A stretch of DNA of 64,000 nt from Hofstenia miamia (lineage: Eukaryota > Xenacoelomorpha > Acoela). The stretch's first letter is position 1. The number at the start of each line of letters is the position of its first letter. The notes under the pieces were generated by a model, which saw only the letters and a program-made list of their open reading frames with translations, was not told the DNA's origin and did not search any database. The stretch spans positions 843,950-907,949 of the forward strand of contig SCFE01000076.1 of assembly GCA_004352715.1 (NCBI GenBank), in the 5' to 3' direction. This document shows positions 56,001 to 64,000 of the stretch, one piece after another. The position numbers and the translations under genes were made by a program.

Positions 56001-59000
56001 CTGGAATAAATAATAAAATATTTGAACATAATTCCAAATCAAAGGAATTAATACAATCTACAAACAGTCCACATCATTAAAAATATTGCATAAATTCAGC
56101 AATTAATTTTCTAAGTAAATAATTATACTGAAATTCTTACAATAAATCCAACTGTAGCTCCCTTATGATTTGCTATTTTAACAAAAAATCCTAGAAGAAA
56201 CACCCCAAGTATAGGTCCACCAATCATTCCAAAAAGTCCAATTGCTGCCTGCAAAATTTGGCCTGCTTGACCAACAAACCAGGCTAATGCCAAAGCAACT
56301 AACCCATAGACAACAGCAAGGATTTTTAACATGTGAGTTACGAAAGACGCAGATAATCGATTTTCGATAGATGGGCAAAATCCTTTGAATATATCCTCCA
56401 ACGTTACAGCTGCCAATGCGTTTACTCCTGAAGAGACAGTACTTAGCGCACCACTGAAAACGGATGAAACAAACAATCCAGGAAACCCTAAATAAATATA
56501 AATTTAGTGCACAAAAAAAACATTTTTGTAAAAATTTTTCTTCGATAAGTTTTTTGTTGCAGCAAATTTGTAATCAATTGCTTGATTCCTAATGAACTAA
56601 TAAAAGGCACAAAATTCCGAGTTAAGCTAAAAGTATTGTTAATTTATTGATAGACTTTTACATATTTTATGAGCTAGATTTGTTTCGAATCAACCACTGC
56701 ATTTTTAAATATTTCGGAAATGGCTGAAGGGTAGAGCGGCCGGACGTTAATGATTTTAAGTGTTTTAATGGACGAAGGTTTCACTAAGTGTTGCAGTTTC
56801 ATATTTTTCATCAAAAAATATTAAGAGTTATATGAGTGTTTAATTTCTGCTCGTTTCAAATTTATTAGTAGTTTGTAATGTATTTTGGCAAACAGCTTGC
56901 TCAGTGTACATCAGTTTATGTGCTATAGTATGTTTTAATAAAGCTTCATATTTTGATATAAGTGCATAGACTTTTCAAATACTGTATATTCAGTTGCTAA
57001 TGCAATGTTTGCCTGTTTTGCAAAGATGCACAGGTCTAAATGCCACTTACTTACGTCTCCAGTCGTAGGCATACAACAGAAATTATTTTTTCACGAAATT
57101 CAGTTTAACAGTTGTGACGTCTATGGTATAGCAACAACTAATAATGCAATATTTTTTAGCCATACATAATGGCAATGCATTATGGCTAAGTTCCGGCGGT
57201 ATGCCGATGCTAAAATCGATACTGTGGAACATTGACAATAACGAAAATATTGATCCCGCCTTATCTTGCGGAAAAAATGTATTGGTATTTTTTTAAGGAT
57301 GTGTGAGGAGCTGTAAGCGTCTCGAGTCAATTCTTGCAGTATGAAAACTTGGAATATTTCTGTCAGACGTCTAAGATTGGCACTTTGAAAATTTCTTAAG
57401 ACTGTACTTGAAGAAGAAAGGTCTATTAAGAATACTGTTATATGACTAATTAGCACTTATAATTTTGTCATAAATACCTTCACAGAAATTTGAGCTATTT
57501 ACTGATTTTGTCTTAAAATATCAAATTTACATATGTGCCCATTTGGGATTATTATATTTAAATCCTATCAATTTATACTCAAGATCGAAACATAATAGAA
57601 CATAATAAAAATTCCTTAGCACCATAGCACTAATGATTAGGACAATAGACGCAAACTATAGTTTTAAAAATACAATTTGCAATTAATGTTTAATGCATTA
57701 AATATTTTTAGGCAAAAACGGAAGGTCAAAGTGTGCTTTTAGTAGGCAAAAAGTAAATTTTTTAGGGTAAATATTTAAAATAATAGGTAAAAAAAATCTC
57801 GCCATTGGTGATTAGTAATGTTTAGATAAGGAAATCAAAATGCAAATACTAATTATATAACACTGGGCAACTAATATTCAAAAAATTCTTGTTTCACATA
57901 ATTGTTTTATTGTTTCTAATAGATTTTTCCTCCTGATTTCAAATATGTAATTGGATTTCTCCTATCATCACAGGTTTGAAAGTTATGAGCAATTTTGAAA
58001 GATTAACGTTTTAAACATGCTCTACACTGATATGACCAAGGTTGTCTCTAAAAAAGTCCAAGTGAGAGTGAAAATAGTGGACCTTTAAGGACATTCGACA
58101 GCCCACTGCATGAAAAGCCGAAATCAACTTGTTCCATATAGTTTGGGGCTCTAAAATTACCAAGGAATCAATTGACCACATCCCTAAATGCCTTTTCTCC
58201 AGAGGACCCAATGCTTCTGAAGCCAACATGGTTCTTACTTTGGGTCCAATGAATATACCACCCTTGACTTTAGCTCACTCAACTTTGGAAACATGAGACG
58301 TATTTCTTGGTATGTTGTACCCCCACAGTCCAAGGCTGTTTCAAATTGCTTGATGAGCCCCAGTTTAATGTGCAAAGGTGGTAGAAGTACTTTACTTCTA
58401 TGGAATAGAGCTCTGTTTGAAACGTTATGATGTACAGGTACCAACAAATCTCTGGTGGGCCATTGAATGCGATGGTAATGATTTTGCCTGACTGTCCCAG
58501 AGGCACAAAAAGCATGAGTACTTTGTATATCCTGCCTGCAAACCTAGAAGAAAGACGAGCATTTTAAGATCTCCACAGACATCCCAGAAGTAGTTAGGGA
58601 ATTTTATCCGCTCCATAAGTTGCTTGACGTTGTTGTAGTCTTCTTTCATTTCTGTCGAATGGCCGACAGAAATAGATGGATAGACATTACCATTATGTAG
58701 CAAGACTGATTTCAGACTGTCGATAAACAGTCGCCACTCTGTAGGATCATGCTTTATTCTAATAGCTTCGAATAGACCTTGAATGTCATGACAGAAACAA
58801 AGGCTGTCAACCACCTAATAGTACACTGAAAACTCTATATGTCGNCTGCTTTCAGACTCTTGGTGGAATTGTCGATGAACAGTCGCAACTCTTTAGGATC
58901 ATGCTTTATTCCAATAGCTTTGAATAGACCTTGAATGTCATGATAGAAACAAAGGCTGTCAACCACCTGATAGTACACTGAAAACTCTATATGTCGCGTT

Positions 59001-62000
59001 CGCTGTACTGTGACTTTGCAATCATCCCCTAGTATATTCCATTCCCGAAGCCTGGAAGTAAGAAGCTCGGCCCCAGACTTAGAGAGCCTCAGATCACGTA
59101 TTAAATCATCCAAGTCCTTCTGAGTTAGAAAATGACGAGAAGATTCGCCTTCATAGTCAGGATCATTATCTTCCGTTCCTTCAGACTGTGAATCAGCGGA
59201 TTCTTCTTCCACACCCTACATAAACGTTATATTAGTCACTAAAAATTAAACATGGTTATATTAATGATAATATTCATATGTAAAAATATGACAAGCCTCA
59301 TTTGACAATAAACTCAAAAAAATTAATTACAAAATATATATAAAGGCTTTAATAGTTTAATAGAGGCATTGAAATTTGTAATCTTTACCTGAGCTGGAGG
59401 GAGAGGCACTGAAAGGTCATGGCTGTGAGGAACTGGAGCAATAGATGATGGCATCGATGGATAATTGAGAGCCAATCTGCGTTTAGCCTTTCTGTAGTTT
59501 GTTATATCAACGGAACAGAAATAGCAATCATCCAGATGGTTTTTAGGTTCTCTCCACACCCTTGGAATTGCAAACAGCATAGACTTACGAGAACCCCCAA
59601 GCCACCCCTCTAGAATAACTTGACAACTACCACAGATTACATGAGGTGCCAATGCTTTGTCCTGGTCTCCAATTGGCATCCCAAAATAAAGACGATAAGC
59701 CATCCAATATTTAGGTCCTTTTTCAATGTGCTCACATAATATCCGCAGACATAGCAAAATCTATTGGGTGAATTCCTACAACTTCTAGTAGCCATGCTTT
59801 AATTGCTTATAACTTAGAATAATATTTAGGTAGCTATGAAATGGTGTGAATCTGAAGTGCAACGTTGCTCCATATAATTTAATTGTTCAAAATTTAAAAA
59901 CCTAAAACCTCAATATTTCAGTAAATAGTGATGATAGAGAAAAACCGATAGCAGATCTGAAATCAGCATGAAGAATCCATTAAGAAATAATAAACAAGTT
60001 AGATGAAACAAAATTGTGTTACCCAGTGTTATTTTAAGTATTTTCCTAAGCTGCTGTAAATCCTAGTAGTACAAAGCACAAATGTTGAATCAGTTACAAC
60101 AAGACTACTTCTGGGAACCACATACAGAATCTCGCTTTCGGAACACAAAGATCAAATAGAGTGTGATGTAGTTAATGTGGTTAACTAGGCTTGGTACAAT
60201 GGTAAACAAGTTTCCCAACAACCTTCTGTTAAGGCGTCAGTACGCTCATTGTACTGTTTGGTTGATATCTTTGAATTGTATATATAGCTCAGTAATTTTA
60301 ATAAATCTTACAACAGTCTTTAATTTGTCTCTCTTAACATTAAAGAGTGAACCGGAATAATCAGGCCCACATGAGTTGACGTCCAAGTGAGTAGATCAAT
60401 CTTATATATAATCACTTGCTTGATGATTGGAATATCAGTAAGTAGCTTAGCAAGTTGATGATATAGCACAAAATAATCAATTCTGTATTGTCACTATTTC
60501 GTTTTAGAAACATCTCAAGAGGGCATTCAGCAGTAAAGTTTTCATAGAAAAGCAGTGATAGAGCTGTTTATTATCTGCATAAAGATGATTAACATATCAG
60601 CTAAAAACATGTTATATAGTAAACAATGTAGTGCAAAGACAGAGCCATGAGGTACTCCATAAGACAAAGACAATTTCCTTGAAAACTGATCATTTATGTA
60701 AACTTTTTCCTTGCTTTCAGAAAGGTATCTTTGGGTCCACTCAATTACAGTATCATGAATACCAAGCAACTCAAGTACAGAAATGAGAAAACAGTGATCA
60801 ACGATGATGCTGTAAGCAGACTGAAACTTTGGGCTTTAGCCGTTCAAATCGATAAGTTTAATTCGCGATGGGCTGAAAATTTCTAAAATAATATGGTGAC
60901 AGCCAAGGCCAAAGGTATACTAAGCGATTACTTGAAGTAACATGAAAAATATATGCGTTAAATAAAATGAAATATTTTGCTCTTTTTTTACAAACTTTTG
61001 TAAACAAAGAAGCATTTTTCGTGGGCTTGGTATTTTACCCATTGTTTACAATAGTCTTTCAATTTCTGCTGAAGTTTGAGGAGCAATCTTGAACATTCCT
61101 GCGTTCAGCGGATTGATTGACTGCTTATCACGCGGTTCACTGCTTAAGGCTACTGAATACTACCTCAAAACCTGCCAACCTGAATTTTTATTCAAAAGAG
61201 TTACCAGGCTTCTTCTTATACACTTCACTTTCAGTGTTTGAAATGACAACATCCAGCAGANATCGATGGATAATTGAGAGCCAATCTGCCTTTAGCCTTT
61301 CTGTAGTTTGTTATGTCAACGGAACAGAAATAGCAATCATCCAGATGGTTTTTAAGTTCTCTCCACATCCTTGGAATTGCAAAAGGTATAGACTTACGAG
61401 AACCCCTAAGCCACCCCGCTAGAGTAACTTGACAACTATCACAGATTGCATGAGGGGCCCATGCTTTGTCCTGGTCTCCAATTGGCATCCCAAAATAAAG
61501 ACGATAAGCCATCCACTATTTAGTTCCTTTTTCAATGTGTCTGGATAACCTTTGCTGCTCACATAATATCTGCAGACATAGCAAAATCTATCGGGTGAAT
61601 TCCTACAACTTCTAGTAGCCATGCTTTAATTGCTTTATAACTTAGAATAATATTTAGGTAGGCATGAAATGCTGTAAATCTGAAATACAAAGTTACACCA
61701 TTTAATTTAATTTTTCAAAATTAAAAAACCTAAAACCTCAATATTTCAATAAATAGTGATGATAGAGAAAAACCAATAACAGATCTGAAATCAACATGAA
61801 AAATCCATTAAGAAACAATAAGAAAAATTGATGAAACAAATATTGTGTTACCCAGTGTAATCAATCAAGTTGCAGGCAATTGTTGTGTAGGGCTGGATAG
61901 AACTCTACACTCTAAAGTATATTAATGCTTGATACCCAAATGAAAGTCTTGACACATTTGAGTAGAGTTGGAACTCAAAAATTACTTTGCAATTGATAAA

Positions 62001-62638
62001 TGCTGACTGTCTAATAATAACAATTTGAAGAAAATAGTTATTGGAAACAGTTTTTGCCAGTGTCTTACTTATGTGTGCTTTACATATGTGAATTAGTGCT
62101 TTACAAAAATGAAATTGAAATTTTCGTGATTTTGTTTTTTATTCAGCGTTTTTATTCTTATCTTACTCTAATGCCAAAACATAGATTTTTCCATTTCACT
62201 GCAAAGATTATATTGAGAATTTATCACATACTCATCTTTGTTTTATCAAAACGAATAATTTAAGAATATTATTATTGCAAGAATCATAAAATAGGCGGAA
62301 TTCATTCCCTCTAAATATAAATATGCCACACCTTATATCCTAAAATGGATTTGAATGAATGTTCTTCAAGAATAGCTAACATAAACAAACTTAGTAAATA
62401 CATAAATATTATTAATCAAACCTGGCACTGATCCAAATAAATCCATTACGAAATATGGCAGAAGTTGATCCGGAGCCCAAATTTTTTTGCTGTCCAGGGG
62501 ATCGCAAAAAACGTAGTAAGCATATGCTAACAATCCTATACTCCCTTGGATCATCATTAAACATATTGCTATAGGAATATTCAAATAAACAGCTTTTTGG
62601 GCTTCTGACTTGTGACTGACGGCCACATATCTTTGTAC
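52600..62638 (-). CDS. SLC5-family sodium:solute symporter, paralogue B, last three exons (gene continues past the right edge)
   Basis: Exons 4-6 (62638-62422, 56487-56141, 53037-52600) have the same lengths (217 and 347 bp) and phases as paralogue A. The last exon is 438 bp against 432. All three are open with GT-AG junctions, so the gene looks functional as far as seen. Exons 1-3 should lie beyond 64000. Intron 4 (5.9 kb) holds the transposon cluster at 57.9-61.9 kb. It is the most upstream of the three tandem copies. Confidence 0.88.
53349..53806. mobile_element. Possible hAT-like MITE, GGGTT type
   Basis: The left end CCTGGGCTGTAAATGGGTTA and the right end, reverse-complemented CATGGCAGTAAATGCGTCAA, align well (GGC-GTAAATG-GT). 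The left end is followed by ACCAACCCAACCC and the right end contains TTGGGCTGGG. The CAGGGCTGTAAA-like start is hAT-like. No clear 8-bp duplication. It sits in intron 5 of paralogue B. Confidence 0.45.
54350..54545. repeat. GC-rich dispersed repeat, copy 2
   Basis: A diverged copy of 7122-7409, same strand; see that entry. It lies in intron 5 of paralogue B. Confidence 0.45.
54550..56100. other. Intron 5 of paralogue B, no gene seen
   Basis: AT-rich with nothing recognised. Confidence 0.5.
56141..56487 (-). CDS. SLC5 paralogue B, exon 5
   Basis: 347 bp; acceptor tttag, donor ATT|GTAAGA. It starts (G)FPGLFVSSVFSGALSTVSSG and then VNALAAVTLEDIFK. TM8 has F where paralogue A has S, one residue before SGALSTVSS. 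The remaining helices (AWFVGQAGQILQAAIGLFG; GGPILGVFLLGFFVKIAN) are identical to A, while the extracellular loop after PSIEN is the most diverged part. Confidence 0.93.
56490..57852. other. Intron 4 of paralogue B, exon-5-proximal part
   Basis: No gene. A stretch at 56695-56940 (CGGAAATGGCTGAAG, AGCGGCCGGACGTTAATG, TAATGTATTTTGGCAAACAG) is related to the intron 4 repeats of paralogue A. Confidence 0.5.
58011..59215 (-). pseudogene. Multicopy mobile gene, exon 2 (candidate transposase), frameshifted
   Basis: It opens VEEESADSQSEGTEDNDPDY (acidic), then DLDDLIRDLRLSKSGAELL-S-L, EFSVYYQVVDSLCFYHDIQG, RLFIDNS, SVLLHNGNVYPSISVGHS, WDVCGDLKMLVFLLGLQ, GYTKYSCFLCLWDS, LLPPLHIKLGLIK-F, and MSLKVHYFHSHLDFFRDNLG-ISVEH. 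I recognise this order from a large family of uncharacterised proteins repeated in arthropod and cnidarian genomes; function unknown. FID, CGDLK and VEH could be a D-D-E triad of an RNase H fold (inference), with CFLC resembling the Cys pair that follows the second D in hAT-like transposases. Several shifts and a duplicated block at N 58845 break this copy. Confidence 0.75.
58845..58845. other. Single-N assembly join with ~140-bp near-duplicate on both sides
   Basis: 58701-58844 and 58853-58996 are near copies (about 93% by eye) ending in the same ACTCTATATGTCG. This is typical of two contig ends from different copies joined without merging. Confidence 0.75.
59216..59388 (-). other. Intron of the mobile gene (GT-AG, 173 bp)
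   Basis: Exon 1 ends CCAGCTCAG|GTAAAG and exon 2 begins after tttatgtag|GG. Both sites fit consensus and connect the two conserved blocks, so the transposon gene is spliced. Confidence 0.65.
59389..59795 (-). pseudogene. Multicopy mobile gene, exon 1 (cysteine-pair domain)
   Basis: It starts MATRSCRNSP at ATG 59795. After an indel relative to copy 2 it continues MAYRLYFGMPIGDQDKA, APHVICGSCQV, WLGGSRKSMLFAIPRVWREP, KNHLDDCYFC and ends in the proline-rich VPLPPAQ. The pairs C-x2-C (CGSC, CYFC, and CYVC in copy 2) suggest a zinc-binding, possibly DNA-binding, amino domain. A deletion of about 18 bp relative to copy 2 shifts the frame near the start. Confidence 0.75.
60150..60850 (-). pseudogene. 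Non-LTR reverse transcriptase relic between the two transposon copies
   Basis: The minus strand gives QSAYSIIVDHCFLISVLELL, then VIEWTQRYLSESKEKVYIND, LSYGVPHGSVFALHCLLYNM (the GVPQG block with H for Q), and a later frame with DYSGSLFNVKRDKLK near 60345. The spacing matches LINE RT domains. Badly broken; no tail or 5' end identified. Confidence 0.7.
61261..61261. other. Single-N assembly join truncating transposon copy 2
   Basis: Transposon sequence ends exactly here. Confidence 0.7.
61262..61857 (-). mobile_element. Same DNA transposon, copy 2, truncated at single N 61261
   Basis: It matches 59455-60028 at roughly 93-95% by eye through the gene's exon 1 and the terminus CACTGGGTAACACAATA (61857 inward). 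Exon 1 reads MATRSCRNSPDRFCYVCRYY at 61622, then after one shift MAYRLYFGMPIGDQDKAWAP, CDSCQV and CYFC. It stops abruptly at the N, beyond which unrelated DNA begins. Confidence 0.8.
61860..62420. other. Intron 4 of paralogue B, exon-4-proximal part, no gene seen
   Basis: AT-rich, nothing recognised. Confidence 0.5.
62422..62638 (-). CDS. SLC5 paralogue B, exon 4
   Basis: 217 bp; acceptor aatag, donor CCAG|GTTTGA. It reads VQRYVAVSHKSEAQKA, a helix containing ICLMMIQGSIGLLAYAYY, FCDPLDSKKIWAPDQLLPYF and MDLFGSVP. The helix core differs from paralogue A at many positions although its ends are identical, which may matter for substrate choice (inference). Confidence 0.92.
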
Positions 62639-62639
62639 C

Positions 62640-64000
62640 TATTAAGACAATGCAATAATTTTTTTATAATATATATATATATATTGGTCAGACTCAAAAT
62701 TTGGTTAAGTCAAAATGGGATTGTAAAAATGAAATGTTGTACTTCTAAATTAATGAAGTTTGTTACTTTATTAGACAATTTTTTTAAATATTGTGCTGAT
62801 GCATCTGTCGATACATGGCTTAAGTAAATGCTTCAATTGATGTATTCAGCAATTGCAATAAGACAAATTTTAAGTTACTTTGAGTTAGCAAATTTACGTT
62901 TGAAGATGACGATATAATTTCTTCAGTACATGTAACTAACCGCACAACATTGCTTTTTACTTTTTATTGAAATAAAAAAAACATTTATTTGCATATCGTA
63001 GAATGTAATGTTTCTCTACTAAAAAGTATTGGATATAATATGGAATAATAAGTTTTAGGTAATTTAACGATAACTACAAATCTGACCAAATGTCGGCTGA
63101 TCATCTTTAATTTATTTAAAGCAGCAGAGACATGTATAGATTCCAGTTTTCTCAATCAACTAAATTCACGAAGATTGCAATTTATAATATTATTCGCAGT
63201 AATATTCATAAGACAATTTCTTCTTAGTGCTAACAGAAGTATGAAGCGCTAGTAACCTTGGTTTTGATCTCATAACGATGATATTATTTAATAAAAATTT
63301 TTTATGTTTTATGCATTGGTTTCTATTATTACAAAACATGTCAATTTACTATGACTTTTGATCTATTATTTTTCTTCCAAATATTACCAAAAGTTGGCGA
63401 TAATCTATTGTGTAAAAGGCAAAAATCGATTAATTTATTAAATTAGGAAAATCTATTTGTAGTGTTCCAATTAAAAATTTCTTACGCTTGCTTGTATGCA
63501 GAGGCGCACCCAGAGGGGGGAACGTTCCCCCCCCCTCAACAGAGCACAGATGCTTCCATTCCTCATGAAATGTATGCTGATAAGATCAAATAGTACATAT
63601 GTATTAAGCATTGCTTCAAATTTATCTGCAGGGGTAAGCAATAATTAATTGATATTGCAATTATTACAATAAGAGGAAATCGATTAATCTATTGAATACT
63701 TTAGAAGAAGAAAAATTACCAATAATTTGCAATTATTTAGGTTCACTAAGAACGTTCTCCCAAGCATTAATGAATGAAAATCTTGGTGAAACATAATAAA
63801 GTCCCAATTAGAAAATCATTATTGTCTTGCCTAGTAAATTAATACAGTATTGGTTATTGCATGTGACAGCACATTTTGATGACCAAAATACATTATGCTT
63901 CCACTACCGAATTCACTTTTTTATATATCGAAGGCATAACATTAACGTTATTTCGCACCATTGCTATCTTTTTTATACATAATGTATCCATGCAGAACCA
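62640..64000. other. Intron 3 of paralogue B, no gene seen
   Basis: AT-rich with a short (TA)n run at 62671-62684. A palindrome GGGGGGAACGTTCCCCCC at 63515-63532 is preceded by GAGGCGCACCCAGA; it looks like a collapsed repeat end. Confidence 0.5.

Larger units (their letters stand above)
57861..60028 (-). mobile_element. DNA transposon carrying an uncharacterised multicopy gene, copy 1
   Basis: The termini read CACTGGGCAAC (57861 inward) and CACTGGGTAAC (60028 inward on the other strand). Further in, both have TTGTTTCA followed by a similar TAA-TTGTTT-ATT block, so the inverted repeats extend about 40 bp with one indel. The flanking 8-mers TTATATAA (57853-57860) and TTATTTTA (60029-60036) match at six of eight. 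The second copy (61262-61857) shares sequence up to the same terminus CCCAGTG and then diverges, confirming the boundary. The body is the two-exon gene below. The N at 58845 with a repeated ~140 bp means the two halves could come from different copies. Confidence 0.75.

Noticed and set aside
57121-57456. 111-codon frame on the minus strand in intron 4 of paralogue B
   Set aside because: No domain recognised, no splice logic with SLC5 exons and no similarity to the neighbouring transposon.
1-64000. CRISPR arrays, operons, bacterial promoters, ribosome binding sites
   Set aside because: The window is animal nuclear DNA with spliced genes; no regularly spaced direct repeats of CRISPR type were seen.

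Overview
The window is AT-rich animal nuclear DNA. Short exons with GT-AG introns, (TA)n, (ATT)n and (ACT)n microsatellites, and many decayed transposons (Tc1/mariner, hAT, non-LTR retrotransposons, MITEs) point to an invertebrate. A multicopy mobile-gene family near 58-62 kb is one I recall from arthropod, especially spider, and cnidarian genomes. I lean towards an arthropod, possibly a chelicerate, but this is inference. There are five runs of N (1567-1782, 19283-20282, 21323-22322, 37546-37653, 44490-44549) and four isolated single Ns (12260, 35972, 58845, 61261). The single Ns behave like assembly joins.

The host genes are a head-to-tail array of at least three SLC5 (sodium:solute symporter family, SMCT/SMVT-like) paralogues, all on the minus strand. 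Paralogue A is present from start codon to stop codon as six coding exons: 36236-35962, 35667-35463, 32072-31822, 21134-20918, 16136-15790 and 14813-14382. Splice phases agree throughout and give about 589 residues if the stretch replaced by the single N in exon 1 is counted. Upstream paralogue B contributes only its last three exons (62638-62422, 56487-56141, 53037-52600). Downstream paralogue C contributes only exon 1 (487-170). Exon boundaries and phases are identical between copies, and residue identity is roughly 75-85% by eye. The products should be plasma-membrane Na+-coupled carriers of small organic anions or vitamins; substrates cannot be told apart from sequence alone.

Introns and intergenic DNA are filled with mobile-element debris. 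0.6-1.5 kb: mariner-like element. 7.1-7.4 kb: GC-rich dispersed repeat. 7.7-8.6 kb: internally deleted mariner. 9.7 kb: small TA-flanked MITE. 10.2-11.3 kb: reverse-transcriptase relic. 12.0-12.6 kb: hAT transposase relic. 17.4-19.3 kb (intron 4 of A): LINE-type tail and a Tc1 element cut by a gap. 26.6-28.3 kb (intron 3): LINE reverse transcriptase. 30.6-31.3 kb: gag-like zinc-knuckle fragment and a Tc1-type relic. 34.5-35.2 kb (intron 2): mariner-type relic. 38-54 kb (between A and B): several MITEs, long dispersed repeats and a candidate solo LTR. 57.9-61.9 kb (intron 4 of B): two copies of a DNA transposon carrying the multicopy gene, with a further LINE relic between them.

The most interesting item is that transposon. 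It has matching inverted termini (CACTGGG..), a possible 8-bp target duplication, a spliced two-exon gene, an N-terminal cysteine-pair region, and a conserved block that could be an uncharacterised DDE/RNase H-fold transposase. A second theme is that most GC-rich islands in this AT-rich DNA look like ends of small hAT-like MITEs, each with its own short GC-rich subterminal repeat. One of these (43851-44103) has a perfect 8-bp target-site duplication.
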